Shown: positions 24,599 through 33,698, numbered from the stretch's first letter. The stretch: 64,000 bases of DNA from JBBROS01 sp963752225 (GCA_963752225.1 CAVVXS010000007.1:992001-1056000); one strand, 5' to 3'. The notes: generated from the letters alone by a model not told the origin. Numbers and translations: made by a program.

Positions 24599-25657
24599 AT
24601 GCTCGCCCCCGGCGCCGCCACGACCACGATCGAATTGCCTGCGCCGGCGCCGGCCAGCCGCCTGCCCGGCATACTCCTCTGTGCCGCCGTCACCGTCGCG
24701 GCCATGCTGGTGCAGCGGCTCGAAGAACGCGCATTTGGCCACCCCTGGGTCGAGGCGCTGGTGCTGGCCATCCTGCTCGGCACGGCGTTGCGCTCCTCCT
24801 GGACGCCGGGGCCTCGCTTCAAGACCGGCGTCACCTTCTGCGCCAAGACGGTGCTGGAGGTCGCGGTCCTGCTGCTCGGGGCCTCCATCAGCCTGCAAAC
24901 CATCGCCGCCGCCGGGGTCTGGCTGATCCTGGGCATTGCCGGCATCGTCGCGGCCGCCCTCGCCTGCAGCTACGGCATCGGCCGCGCGCTCGGGCTGCCG
25001 CCGCGGATGGCGATCTTGGTCGCGGCGGGCAACTCGATCTGCGGCAACTCCGCGATTGCCGCGGTGGCGCCGGTGATCGGCGCCAGCGGCAAGGACGTCG
25101 CCTCCTCGATCGCTTTCACCGCGGTGCTCGGCGTCGGCGTCGTGCTGCTGCTGCCGCTGGCCGTCCCGCTGCTGCACATGAGCGAGCTGCAATACGGCGT
25201 GCTGGCGGGCCTGACGGTCTATGCGGTCCCGCAGGTGCTGGCCGCGACGGCGCCGGTCGGCACCCTCGCGGTGCAGACCGGGACGCTGGTGAAGCTGGTG
25301 CGGGTGCTGATGCTGGGGCCGCTGGTCACGGTGCTTTCGCTCGGCGCGGCCCGGCGGCTCGCGGCGTCCGGCGGCGTGCGCCAGCGCTTGTCGGTGAACC
25401 AGCTCGTGCCGTGGTTCATCCTGGGCTTTCTGGCGTTGGCCGGCTTGCGGTCGGCCGGCGTGCTGCCGACGGCCGCGCTGCCGGTGCTGGGCCAGGTCTC
25501 GACCGCCCTCACGATCGTGTCGATGGCCGCCCTCGGGCTCGGCGTCGACGTCCGCACCGTTGCCAAGGCCGGGCCGGCGGTGACGGCAACGGTCACGCTC
25601 TCGCTCGTGATGCTGCTCGCGGTCAGCCTCGGGCTGATCCGGCTGCTCGGGATCTAA
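24599..25657 (+). CDS. YeiH family putative sulfate exporter
   Basis: A 352-residue polytopic membrane protein of about ten segments. Family motifs are FKTGVTFCAKTVLEVAVLLL, AAGNSICGNSAIAAVAPVIG and the C-terminal TALTIVSMAALGLGVDVRTV. These match the YeiH/UPF0324 (conserved hypothetical protein 698) group. The group has been linked to sulfate or small-anion export but is poorly characterised. It stands alone between lexA and a convergent cupin gene with a one-base gap. Confidence 0.8.
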   Translation: MLAPGAATTTIELPAPAPASRLPGILLCAAVTVAAMLVQRLEERAFGHPWVEALVLAILLGTALRSSWTPGPRFKTGVTFCAKTVLEVAVLLLGASISLQTIAAAGVWLILGIAGIVAAALACSYGIGRALGLPPRMAILVAAGNSICGNSAIAAVAPVIGASGKDVASSIAFTAVLGVGVVLLLPLAVPLLHMSELQYGVLAGLTVYAVPQVLAATAPVGTLAVQTGTLVKLVRVLMLGPLVTVLSLGAARRLAASGGVRQRLSVNQLVPWFILGFLALAGLRSAGVLPTAALPVLGQVSTALTIVSMAALGLGVDVRTVAKAGPAVTATVTLSLVMLLAVSLGLIRLLGI

Positions 25658-25658
25658 C

Positions 25659-26081
25659 CTACTGCGGCGATGGAACGAGGCCGTAGCGCAGCATGACCTC
25701 CTTCATCTTGGCCTCGTCCGGCGCGCCGCTTCTCGCCAGCGCCGCCATCTCCTTGAAGTAGGTCGGACCGAGCGCGCCCGGGGTCAGCACGTTCAGGCAC
25801 TTGGCCGGGTGGTCGCCGCCGTTGCGAAACCCGTGCACCGTGCCGCGCTTGATGAAGAGGGTCTCACCCGGGCCGACCACGACATCCCGCCCCGCAATAG
25901 TCCAGGTCGTCAACTCGATGAGGCCATACACCGTCTCGTCCCAGTCGCGATGGTAGTGCGGCACCGGCATGCGGGCGTTCGGATGCACCGTCATCTCGAA
26001 CAGGTCGAGGCTTCCCTCCGTTTCCTCTTTGCTGTGCAGGAACTCGAGCTGCAGGCTGCCGAAGTCGATGGTTTCCGGCAT
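25659..26081 (-). CDS. Cupin domain protein
   Basis: The ATG at 26081 (MPETIDFGSLQLEFL) gives 140 residues. Cupin motif 1 appears as PVPHYHRDWDETVYGLIEL (two His and a Glu) and motif 2 as VVGPGETLFIKRGTVHGFRN. The 40-residue C-terminal tail (LGPTYFKEMAALARSG) is typical of a common quercetinase-like small cupin group of unknown substrate. The gene follows the epimerase on the same strand, 20 bases apart. Confidence 0.75.
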   Translation of the reverse strand: MPETIDFGSLQLEFLHSKEETEGSLDLFEMTVHPNARMPVPHYHRDWDETVYGLIELTTWTIAGRDVVVGPGETLFIKRGTVHGFRNGGDHPAKCLNVLTPGALGPTYFKEMAALARSGAPDEAKMKEVMLRYGLVPSPQ

Positions 26082-26101
26082 CGAGATGTCCTTCCGACGG
26101 C

Positions 26102-27079
26102 TCAGGTTGCGTTGCGGCCCCGGTAGGCGAGGAACCACTTGAGGAATCGCGGGATGCCCACGTCCAGCGGCGTCGTCGGCGTGTAGCCGACCCATTGCCG
26201 GATGGCGTCCAGGTCGGCGCAGGTCTCGGCGACGTCGGCCACCGGCCGCGGGGTTGTTCGCACCACCGCCTTGCGGCCCAGCCCGGCTTCCAGCAGCGCC
26301 ACGAGGTCGGATACGTATTCGCCGCGGTTGTTGCCGAGATTGAACACCGGCGGCTTGGCCCCGGACGCGGGCGGCCGGTCGAGGCACGCCAGCACGCCGG
26401 CCACGATGTCGTCGATATAGGTGAAATCGCGCTTCAGCCGGCCGTCGTCGTAGAGCGTGATCGGCCGCCCGGCCAGGATCGCTTCGGCGAAGCTGTAATA
26501 GGCCATGTCCGGCCGACCCCACGGCCCATAGACCGTGAAAAACCGCAGCCCGGTCTGCGGCAACCCGTACAAGTGCCAATAGGCGTGCGACATCAGCTCG
26601 TCCGCGCGCTTGGTCGCAGCATAGACCGACACCGGCGTGTCCACCGGGTCGGCTTCCGCGAACGGCAGCTTGGTGTTGCCGCCGTAAACCGACGACGAGC
26701 TGGCATAAACCAGGTGGTCGAGCCGCGGCAGCCGCCGCGCCGCTTCCAGCACCGTCACGTGTCCCATCACGTTCGAGGACACGTAGGCCCACGGATCCTC
26801 CAGCGAGAACCTCACCCCGGCCTGGGCGGCCAGGTGCACGATCCCGGTGGCGCCGGAGCCGTCGAACAGCGGGAACATCGCCGCCTTGTCGGCCACGTCC
26901 GCGCGGTGGAAGCTGAAACCGGCGTGGTCCTGCAGCTGGGCCAGCCGGGCCTGCTTCAGCCCGACGTCGTAATACGCGTTGAGGTTGTCGACCCCGATCA
27001 CCGCCTCGCCGCGTCCCAGCAGCGCCTGGGCCACGTGGAAGCCCACGAAGCCCGCGGCTCCGGTGACGATGACGGTCAC
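26102..27079 (-). CDS. NAD-dependent sugar epimerase, UDP-glucuronate 4-epimerase type
   Basis: A GTG at 27079 gives 325 residues starting VTVIVTGAAGFVGFHVAQ, which aligns best with the family. An ATG at 27109 would overlap the previous gene and add ten residues. It is an extended SDR: the Rossmann motif TGAAGFVGFH, catalytic YAATK (Y-x3-K) and HLVYASSSSVYG are clear. LRFFTVYGPWGRPDMA and DFTYIDDIVAGVLACLD are hallmarks of the UDP-glucuronate epimerase (LpsL/CapI) branch. It would supply UDP-galacturonate for LPS or capsule, consistent with the ugd tail at the window start. Confidence 0.88.
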   Translation of the reverse strand: MTVIVTGAAGFVGFHVAQALLGRGEAVIGVDNLNAYYDVGLKQARLAQLQDHAGFSFHRADVADKAAMFPLFDGSGATGIVHLAAQAGVRFSLEDPWAYVSSNVMGHVTVLEAARRLPRLDHLVYASSSSVYGGNTKLPFAEADPVDTPVSVYAATKRADELMSHAYWHLYGLPQTGLRFFTVYGPWGRPDMAYYSFAEAILAGRPITLYDDGRLKRDFTYIDDIVAGVLACLDRPPASGAKPPVFNLGNNRGEYVSDLVALLEAGLGRKAVVRTTPRPVADVAETCADLDAIRQWVGYTPTTPLDVGIPRFLKWFLAYRGRNAT

Positions 27080-27086
27080 GGCCGGG

Positions 27087-27869
27087 TCAGGTCGCCGTCC
27101 ATCCGCCATCCATCGACAGCGGCACGCCGGTCATGGTCCGCGCCGCGTCCGAGCACAGGAACACGGCCAGGCCGCCGAGCCCCTCGGGCGTGGTGAACTG
27201 CGTCATCGGCTGCTTCTCGGCCAGCATCGCATGCGCCACCGACTCGGCCGAAATCCCGCCAGCGGCGGCACGCCGGTCGATTTGCGCCTGCACAAGCGGC
27301 GTCAGCACCCAGCCCGGGCAGATCGCATTCACCGTCACCCCGGTGTTGGCGAGCTCGATGGCGCCGACCTTGGTCAAGCCCATCAGCCCATGCTTGGCCG
27401 CGACATAGGCCGACTTCTCGCCGCTGCCGACCAGGCCATGCGCGGAGGCGATGTTGATGATCCGCCCCCAGCCTTTCGCCGTCATGCCGGGGATGGCTGC
27501 CTGCATGCAATGGAAGGGCGCCGACAGGTTCAGCGCGAGCACCGCATCCCACTTCTCCGGCGGGAAGTCGGCGATCGTCGCGGTGTGCTGCACCCCGGCA
27601 TTGTTGACCAGGATGTCGAGCCCGCCAAAGGTCGCTTGCGTCCGCCGCACGAGCCCGGACGCGCCTTCGGGATGCATCAGGTCGGCCTCGTCGTGCTGCA
27701 CCCGGACGCCGTGCGCCGCGACGCTGTCCACGGCGGACTTGATCACCTCGGGCGGCCCGAACCCGTTCAGCATGACATTCGCGCCTTCCCGCGCGAGCGC
27801 CGTCGCGATGCCGAGACCGATCCCGCTGGTGGACCCGGTGACGAGTGCAACGCGTCCCTGAAGAAACAT
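27087..27869 (-). CDS. 3-hydroxybutyrate dehydrogenase (SDR)
   Basis: The ATG at 27869 (MFLQGRVALVTGSTSGIG) gives 260 residues, the exact BdhA length. It has the cofactor loop TGSTSGIGLGIA, ILVNNAGVQHTATI, the catalytic YVAAKHG and VNAICPGWVLTPLVQAQI. The C-terminal FTTPEGLGGLAVFLCSD and MDGGWTA segments are those of D-3-hydroxybutyrate dehydrogenases used in polyhydroxybutyrate turnover. Another substrate within the SDR family remains possible. Confidence 0.88.
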   Translation of the reverse strand: MFLQGRVALVTGSTSGIGLGIATALAREGANVMLNGFGPPEVIKSAVDSVAAHGVRVQHDEADLMHPEGASGLVRRTQATFGGLDILVNNAGVQHTATIADFPPEKWDAVLALNLSAPFHCMQAAIPGMTAKGWGRIINIASAHGLVGSGEKSAYVAAKHGLMGLTKVGAIELANTGVTVNAICPGWVLTPLVQAQIDRRAAAGGISAESVAHAMLAEKQPMTQFTTPEGLGGLAVFLCSDAARTMTGVPLSMDGGWTAT

Positions 27870-27938
27870 AACCGACTCCGCTCTGGCTGAACCAGCAAGT
27901 TCGGTTACTGTCGCCCAGGACCGAACCGAGGGGAAGTG

Positions 27939-28490
27939 ATGCGGCGACGGATCGCCGGCGTGTGTATGGCCTTGCTGCTCGCCGCCCCCGCCATTGCCGC
28001 CCCCGCCGCCGCGGCACCGGTGCGCTTCCTGCTGCAGCCCGGCAGCGTGGAGATCGGCTTCCGCGCCTACGGCCTCGGCATGATCGCCATCGACGGCCAT
28101 TTCCGCCGTTTCGGCGGCACGCTCACGCTCGATGACGCCAACCCCGGGTCCTGCGAGGTCGCACTCGAGGCGGAATCGTCCAGCTTGCAGATGCCGTCCG
28201 CCGCCATGACCGCCGATGCGCAAGGACCGGACCTGCTCGACGTGGCCCGGTTCCCCGACTTCCGCATCACCGGTCGCTGCGAAGGCGGACGCTTGCCCGC
28301 CACCCTGCTGCTGCACGGCATCAGCCGGCCGATCATGCTCGACATCACGCTGGCACCCGACAGTTGGTCGGCGAGCGGGATGATGCGGCGCGCGGATTGG
28401 GGGATGGGCGCGCGGCCGCTGCTCGCGGGGCCCGAAGTTCGGATCTCGCTGACGGCCGGCTTGCCGCCGGGCTTCGGCCGGGGAAGGTAA
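27939..28490 (+). CDS. YceI family periplasmic protein
   Basis: The ATG at 27939 is favoured because GAGGGGAA lies five bases before it; a GTG three bases earlier is also possible. About 183 residues. A signal peptide (RRRIAGVCMALLLAAPAIAA) precedes the YceI lipocalin-like barrel: VEIGFRAYGLGMIAIDGHF, LLDVARFPDFRITG, LLHGISRPIMLDITL and RADWGMGARPLL. The family binds polyisoprenoids or amphiphiles in the periplasm and responds to stress in some bacteria. It is adjacent (5 bases) to an MFS gene on the same strand. Confidence 0.85.
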   Translation: MRRRIAGVCMALLLAAPAIAAPAAAAPVRFLLQPGSVEIGFRAYGLGMIAIDGHFRRFGGTLTLDDANPGSCEVALEAESSSLQMPSAAMTADAQGPDLLDVARFPDFRITGRCEGGRLPATLLLHGISRPIMLDITLAPDSWSASGMMRRADWGMGARPLLAGPEVRISLTAGLPPGFGRGR

Positions 28491-28495
28491 CGCCG

Positions 28496-30112
28496 ATGAC
28501 GCTGCCGGCCGCCCTGCTCCCGCTCCGCCACGGCGTGTTCCGCGCGTTGTGGGCGGCGAACGTGGTCACGGCGCTCGGCTTGTGGCTGCAGAACACCGGC
28601 GCCGGCTGGCTGATGACGACGCTGTCGCCGGAGGCGCTCAGCGTGAGCCTGGTGCAGGCGGCGACGATCGTGCCGACCTTCCTGCTGGCGCTGCCGGCGG
28701 GGGCGCTGGCCGACATCGTCGACCGCCGGCTTTACCTGATCGCGACCCAGGTCTGGACCATGGCGGCCGCGGTGGTGCTGGCCGCGCTGACCTATGCCGG
28801 CGGCATTGACGCCGGCGGCCTCGTGTTCCTGACGTTCTGCATCGGCATCGGCAGCGCGATGTATCAGCCGGCCTGGGGCGCCACCGTGCCCGAGGTGGTG
28901 CCGCGCGCCGACCTGGTGCCGGCGATCGCGCTGAACGGCATCGGCTTTAACCTGGCCCGCGCGGTCGGCCCGGCGTTGGGCGGCGTGCTCGTGCTGTTCG
29001 GCGGGCCGGCCTTCGCCTTCCTGCTTTACGCGCTGTCGTTCACGGTCGGCATCGCTGTCCTCGTCACGTGGCGGCGCGGCGGGCGCGGCGGCAGCACCTT
29101 GCCGCGCGAGCACCTCCTGTCGGCGATGCGCGCCGGCATGCAGTTCGTCCGCCACACCCCGGCGATGCGCGCGGCCATGGTCCGGGCGGTTGCCTACTTC
29201 CTGCCGTCGGCCGCCACCTGGGCGATGCTGCCGCTGGTGGTACGTGAGCAGCTGGGCCTCGGCGCCGGCAGCTTCGGCCTGCTGCTGGGGCTGATGGGCG
29301 TCGGCGGGGTCACGGCGGGGATGCTGCTGCCGCGGCTGCGCGGCGTCGCCAACCGCAGCGTGACCGTGCTGGGCGCCAGCCTGTTCTCCTGTGCCGGCAT
29401 GGGGCTGGTGTCGGCGACGCATCATTGGGCACCGGCCGCCCTCGGCATGCTGCTGTTCGGGCTCGGCTGGGTGGCGGCGGCGAGCACCATCCAGGCTGCC
29501 GCGCAGCTGGTGGCGCCGGCCTGGGTGCGCGCACGCGCCCTGGCCATCTACCAGCTTGCGTTCAATGCGGCGCTGGCAGCGGGCTCGCTGCTGTGGGGCG
29601 TGCTGGGCGACGTGCTGGGGCTGCAGACCTCGATGGGGCTGGCGGGGGCGTGCTGCGCCCTGCTGGCCTTGCTGGTGCGCAATTATCCGCTCGACCACAC
29701 GGTCGCATCGGCCAGCGCCGAGGTGGTGCCGCTGCCGGCCCCCGAAGCGCCGGCGCCGGAGTTCGCCGCGACCTTGCCGAAGTCGCGCGGGCGCATCCTC
29801 GAGACGATGCGCTACCGGGTCGCGCCCGCCGACCGCGACCGCTTCCTGCTGGAAATGGACGCGGTGCAGCACGTGCGCGGCCGCGCCGGCGCGCTCGATT
29901 GGCGGCTGTACGAGGACGTGGCGCATCCGGAAGGCTGGCTCGAAGTGTGGTCCATGCAGAACTGGACCGATCACCTGCGCGAAGCGGTGCGGCTGTCCGA
30001 CGAGGACCGCCAGGTGCTCGCGCGGGTAGCGGCGTTCCACGACAGCGGCGCGCCGGCGCCCTGCCGCTACCTGAGCGTCGAACCGGGGCTGCGCGGACGG
30101 AACGCCGCCTGA
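28496..30112 (+). CDS. MFS transporter of the transmembrane secretion effector (MFS_3) type
   Basis: The ATG at 28496 (MTLPAALLPLRHGVFRALW) gives 538 residues. The first ~400 residues hold about 12 membrane segments with FRALWAANVVTALGLWLQNT and ALADIVDRRLYLI, typical of the EntS-like branch. The C-terminal ~120 residues are soluble (ETMRYRVAPADRDRFLLEMD, DWRLYEDVAHPEGWLEVWSM) and resemble a small ferredoxin-like/monooxygenase-fold domain commonly fused in this family. The substrate is unknown. The very end of the gene carries the predicted EcfG promoter for dps. Confidence 0.85.
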   Translation: MTLPAALLPLRHGVFRALWAANVVTALGLWLQNTGAGWLMTTLSPEALSVSLVQAATIVPTFLLALPAGALADIVDRRLYLIATQVWTMAAAVVLAALTYAGGIDAGGLVFLTFCIGIGSAMYQPAWGATVPEVVPRADLVPAIALNGIGFNLARAVGPALGGVLVLFGGPAFAFLLYALSFTVGIAVLVTWRRGGRGGSTLPREHLLSAMRAGMQFVRHTPAMRAAMVRAVAYFLPSAATWAMLPLVVREQLGLGAGSFGLLLGLMGVGGVTAGMLLPRLRGVANRSVTVLGASLFSCAGMGLVSATHHWAPAALGMLLFGLGWVAAASTIQAAAQLVAPAWVRARALAIYQLAFNAALAAGSLLWGVLGDVLGLQTSMGLAGACCALLALLVRNYPLDHTVASASAEVVPLPAPEAPAPEFAATLPKSRGRILETMRYRVAPADRDRFLLEMDAVQHVRGRAGALDWRLYEDVAHPEGWLEVWSMQNWTDHLREAVRLSDEDRQVLARVAAFHDSGAPAPCRYLSVEPGLRGRNAA

Positions 30113-30123
30113 CGCCCGGCGTT
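30099..30123 (+). promoter_or_regulatory. Predicted EcfG (general stress sigma factor) promoter of dps
   Basis: GGAAC at 30099-30103 and CGTT at 30120-30123 are separated by exactly 16 bases, matching the known alphaproteobacterial EcfG consensus GGAAC-N16/17-CGTT. It overlaps the last codons of the MFS gene and lies about 30 bases before the dps start. The same genome region encodes PhyR, NepR and EcfG (44992-48477). It was the only such match I found upstream of a gene by eye. Confidence 0.75.
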
Positions 30124-30154
30124 AGGCGGGCTCAACCTGCACAGGAGCATGGAC

Positions 30155-30703
30155 ATGGCCGACTCGCCCGACAAGGTCGCTCAGCAGACCAAGGGTGCCC
30201 ACCTGCATCAGACCAGCAACAATCTCAAGAACAACGCCAAGGCCGTCGCGATGGAGATCCTCCAGGCGCGCTTGGCCGACAGCATCGACCTCGGCCTGGT
30301 GACGAAGCAGGCACATTGGAACCTCAAAGGGCCGCAGTTCATCGGCATCCACCTCATGCTCGACAAATTCCGCACCGAGCAGGACGAGTGGACCGACATG
30401 ATGGCCGAGCGCATCACCCAGCTCGGCGGCACGGCGAAGGGCACCACGCAGGAGGTCACGAAGCAGACCAACCTGAAGCCCTATCCGACCGACATCTACG
30501 CCATCCCCGACCACATCCACGCCCTGATCGAGCGCTACTCGGCGTGCGCCAACGCGGTTCGGCAGAACATCGAGGACACCGACGAGGCCGGCGATGCCGA
30601 CACCGCCGACCTGCTCACCGAAGTCTCGCGTGGCCTCGACAAGCAGCTCTGGTTCCTTGAGGCGCACGTGCAAGAGCCGAGCGCATTCCCTCGCAAGGAC
30701 TGA
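30155..30703 (+). CDS. dps: Dps-family DNA-binding ferritin
   Basis: The ATG at 30155 is preferred (AGGAG seven bases upstream); the ATG at 30149 is too close to that site. 182 residues. The ferroxidase-site segment TKQAHWNLKGPQFIGIHLML is followed by DKFRTEQDEWTDMMAERI, the inter-subunit iron site of Dps. The N-terminus is Lys/Asn-rich, suited to DNA contact. Dps forms a 12-mer that stores iron, removes peroxide and protects DNA in starved or stressed cells. The EcfG-type promoter just upstream predicts induction by the general stress response. Confidence 0.95.
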   Translation: MADSPDKVAQQTKGAHLHQTSNNLKNNAKAVAMEILQARLADSIDLGLVTKQAHWNLKGPQFIGIHLMLDKFRTEQDEWTDMMAERITQLGGTAKGTTQEVTKQTNLKPYPTDIYAIPDHIHALIERYSACANAVRQNIEDTDEAGDADTADLLTEVSRGLDKQLWFLEAHVQEPSAFPRKD

Positions 30704-30724
30704 TCAACACGCCAGACGGACACC

Positions 30725-30747
30725 ATCCCCGGGCTTTACCCGGGGAT
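30725..30747. repeat. REP-like palindrome between dps and parE
   Basis: A perfect 9-bp inverted repeat ATCCCCGGG-CTTTA-CCCGGGGAT followed by GACG, nearly identical to the element at 3639-3662. It lies 22 bases after the dps stop and could also act as a terminator hairpin. Confidence 0.7.
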
Positions 30748-30835
30748 GACGTTCCGCAAGAATCGCGGCGCCTGCCCCGCAACTTGCCCAGACTCGCACG
30801 CCTCGTTAGCTTGAGGTGAGACCTGGGAACACACC

Positions 30836-32812
30836 ATGAACGATCTCCTGTCCTCGATCCCCGTGCCCGGCGAAGGCTACACCGCCCACGACATCGAGGT
30901 GCTCGAGGGCCTCGAGCCGGTCCGCCGCCGCCCCGGCATGTATATCGGTGGCACCGATGAAGGTGCCCTGCACCACCTCGCCGCGGAGATCCTAGACAAC
31001 GCCATGGACGAGGCGGTGGCCGGGCACGCGACCGCTATCGACGTGCAGCTCGAGGCCGGCAACATCCTCCTCGTGCGCGACAACGGCCGCGGCATCCCGG
31101 TCGACCCGCATCCGAAATTCAAGAACCTCAGCGCGTTGGAGGTCATCCTCACCACGCTGCATTCGGGCGGCAAGTTCGGCGGCAAGGCCTATGCGACGTC
31201 GGGCGGCTTGCACGGCGTCGGCAGCTCGGTGGTCAATGCCTTGTCCGACACGATGCAGGTCGAGGTGGCACGCGATCGGGTGCTGTGGCGGCAATCCTAT
31301 GCGCGCGGCAAGCCGACCACGAAGCTGCAGAACGCCGGGTCGATCCACAACCGCCGCGGCACCACGATCCGCTTCCACCCCGACCCGGAGATCTTCGGCG
31401 CGCTGCAGTTCAGCCCGGGGCGGCTTTACAAGCTGTGCCGGTCGAAAGCCTATTTGTTCCGCGGCGTCCGCATCCGCTGGACCTGCGACCCGTCCCTGCT
31501 CAAGACCGGCGACGTTCCGGCCGAGGCGGCGCTGCACTTCCCCGGCGGCTTGAAGGACAGCCTGGCCGACGACATCGGCTCGGCCGCGCTTGCCTTGCCC
31601 GAGATCTGGGCCGGCGAGGCAGAGCTCGCGCCGACCCAGGCCGGACTGGCCGGCGGACGGGCGGAATGGGCGGTCGCCTGGCTCGACCAAGGCGAAGGCT
31701 TCCTCGACAGCTACTGCAACACCGTGCCGACCGCTCAAGGCGGCACCCACGAGCAGGGGTTCCGAGCGGCGTTGTTGAAGGGGCTGCGCGGCTGGGGCGA
31801 GCAGCGCGGCAACAAGAAGACGGCGCAGATCACGGCGGAGGACGTGCTCGGCCAGATGGCCGCGAAGCTGTCCGCCTTCGTGCGCGATCCGCAATTCCAA
31901 GGCCAGACCAAGGAAAAGCTCACCAGCCCCGAAGCCGCCCGCCTGGTCGAGCAGGCGATGCGCGACCGGTTCGACCATTGGCTGGCCGGCCACCCCGCCC
32001 AGGCCGACAATCTGCTCGCCTTCGTGGTCGAGCGGGCCGAGGAGCGGCTGCGTCGCAAGGAAACCAAGGACGTCAGCCGCAAGTCGGCCACCCGCCGGCT
32101 GCGTTTGCCGGGCAAGCTCAGCGACTGCTCGCGCGAGAGCCGCGACGACACCGAGATCTTCCTGGTCGAAGGCGATAGCGCCGGCGGTTCGGCCAAGCAG
32201 GCACGCAACCGCGAAACGCAAGCCGTGCTGCCGCTGCGGGGCAAGATCCTCAACGTGGCCAGTGCCAGTGCCGATAAGCTGCGGCAGAACCAGGAGCTGA
32301 AAGACCTGATCGAGGCACTCGGCTGCGGCGTCGGCGACCGGTTCGACCGGGCCAAGCTGCGCTACGGCCGGGTCATCATCATGACCGACGCCGACGTGGA
32401 CGGCGCCCACATCGCCTCGTTGCTGATGACGTTCTTCTACCGCGAGCTGCCGGACCTCGTGAAGCACGGCCACGTCTACCTGGCGCAACCGCCGCTCTAT
32501 CGCTTGGTGCAGGGAGCGAAGTCGGTCTACGCCATGGACGATGCCGACAAGGACCGGCTGATGAAACGCGAGTTCAAGGCCAACTCGAAGGTGGAAGTGA
32601 GCCGCTTCAAGGGGTTGGGCGAGATGCCTCCCGCGGCGCTCAAGGAAACCACGATGGACCCGAAGCGGCGCACCCTGCTGCGGGTGGACGTGGCGGCGGA
32701 GGACCGGGCGACCACGAACACCTTGGTCGAAAGCCTGATGGGGCGCCGCCCGGAGCTGCGCTTCCAGTTCATCCAGGACCGGGCCAAGACGGTCGACGAG
32801 GTCGATGTCTAG
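30836..32812 (+). CDS. parE: DNA topoisomerase IV subunit B
   Basis: The protein has 658 residues. The GHKL ATPase domain has EILDNAMDEAVAGHA, VRDNGRGIPVD and SGGLHGVGSSVVNAL. The TOPRIM domain has EIFLVEGDSAGGSAKQARN and MTDADVDGAHIASLLMTFFY. The C-terminal SRFKGLGEMPPAALKETTMD is the ParE version of this segment, where GyrB has a different residue pattern. It decatenates daughter chromosomes together with ParC, which is not in the window. It overlaps murQ by 8 bases. Confidence 0.94.
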   Translation: MNDLLSSIPVPGEGYTAHDIEVLEGLEPVRRRPGMYIGGTDEGALHHLAAEILDNAMDEAVAGHATAIDVQLEAGNILLVRDNGRGIPVDPHPKFKNLSALEVILTTLHSGGKFGGKAYATSGGLHGVGSSVVNALSDTMQVEVARDRVLWRQSYARGKPTTKLQNAGSIHNRRGTTIRFHPDPEIFGALQFSPGRLYKLCRSKAYLFRGVRIRWTCDPSLLKTGDVPAEAALHFPGGLKDSLADDIGSAALALPEIWAGEAELAPTQAGLAGGRAEWAVAWLDQGEGFLDSYCNTVPTAQGGTHEQGFRAALLKGLRGWGEQRGNKKTAQITAEDVLGQMAAKLSAFVRDPQFQGQTKEKLTSPEAARLVEQAMRDRFDHWLAGHPAQADNLLAFVVERAEERLRRKETKDVSRKSATRRLRLPGKLSDCSRESRDDTEIFLVEGDSAGGSAKQARNRETQAVLPLRGKILNVASASADKLRQNQELKDLIEALGCGVGDRFDRAKLRYGRVIIMTDADVDGAHIASLLMTFFYRELPDLVKHGHVYLAQPPLYRLVQGAKSVYAMDDADKDRLMKREFKANSKVEVSRFKGLGEMPPAALKETTMDPKRRTLLRVDVAAEDRATTNTLVESLMGRRPELRFQFIQDRAKTVDEVDV

Positions 32813-33698
32813 TCCAGCCCAAGGCTCCGGACCGGCCCAACTGCCTTCTACCGAGGGCGTCAGTCCGCGCTACGCCGACATCGAGACCTGGCCGTCCGGC
32901 GCGATGCTCGACGCCATGCTTGAGAACCAGCTCGCCGCCGTGGCTGCGGTCCGTCCGGCGCTGTCCGCGCTGGAAGCAGCGGCGATGGCGGCGGTGGCTC
33001 GGCTGCGCACCGGCGGGCGGCTCGCCTATGCCGGCGCCGGCACCTCCGGACGGATCGCCGTGCAGGACGGCGCCGAGCTGCCGCCCACCTTCGACTTTCC
33101 CCGCGACCGCCTGCTGCTGCGGATGGCCGGTGGGGACGGCGCGCTGGTCCGCGCCGCCGAGGGCGCCGAGGACGAGCCGTCGGGCCGGGACGCGGCCGGG
33201 CTCGGGGCGGCCGACGTGCTGGTCGGCGTTGCGGCCAGCGGCACCACCCCGTACACGATTGGCTGCATCCGCGTCGCCCGCGCGGCTGGCGCGCTGACCG
33301 TCGGCATCGCCAACAGCCCGGATGCGCCGCTGCTGGCCGCCGCCGAGCACTCGATCCTGCTGCCGACCGGGCCGGAGCCGATCGCCGGCTCGACCCGGCT
33401 CGGCGCCGCCACCGCGCAAAAGGTGGCGTTGAACCTGTTCAGCACGCTGGTGATGACCCGGCTCGGCCGGGTTTATCGCGGCCAGATGGTGGACATGCTC
33501 GCGAGCAACGCCAAGCTGCGGCGGCGTGCGGTGCGGATGCTGTGCGGGCTGGCGGGCACCGAGGCCACGGAGGCAGCGGCCGCGCTGGAGGAGGCGGGCG
33601 GCCGGTTGAAAGTGGCCCTGCTGCTGCTGCGCGGGATGCAGCTTGATGCGGCCGAGCAGGCCTTGGCGGCGGCCGAGGGTGACCTGCGCCGCATCTGA
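32805..33698 (+). CDS. murQ: N-acetylmuramic acid 6-phosphate etherase
   Basis: The protein has 297 residues, full length. It is a SIS-fold lyase with YAGAGTSGRIAVQDGAELPP, AAEGAEDEPSGRDAA (catalytic glutamate region) and GVAASGTTPYTIGCI. The C-terminus ends LLLLRGMQLDAAEQAL. It cleaves MurNAc-6-phosphate to GlcNAc-6-phosphate and D-lactate in peptidoglycan recycling. Its ATG lies inside the last codons of parE, so the two are translationally linked. No anmK or nagZ is nearby. Confidence 0.95.
   Translation: MSSPAQGSGPAQLPSTEGVSPRYADIETWPSGAMLDAMLENQLAAVAAVRPALSALEAAAMAAVARLRTGGRLAYAGAGTSGRIAVQDGAELPPTFDFPRDRLLLRMAGGDGALVRAAEGAEDEPSGRDAAGLGAADVLVGVAASGTTPYTIGCIRVARAAGALTVGIANSPDAPLLAAAEHSILLPTGPEPIAGSTRLGAATAQKVALNLFSTLVMTRLGRVYRGQMVDMLASNAKLRRRAVRMLCGLAGTEATEAAAALEEAGGRLKVALLLLRGMQLDAAEQALAAAEGDLRRI

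Noticed and set aside
27870..28316. N-terminal extension of 3-hydroxybutyrate dehydrogenase by an upstream open frame
   Set aside because: The extra 149 codons lie antisense to the YceI gene and resemble no SDR sequence; the ATG at 27869 gives the normal family length.
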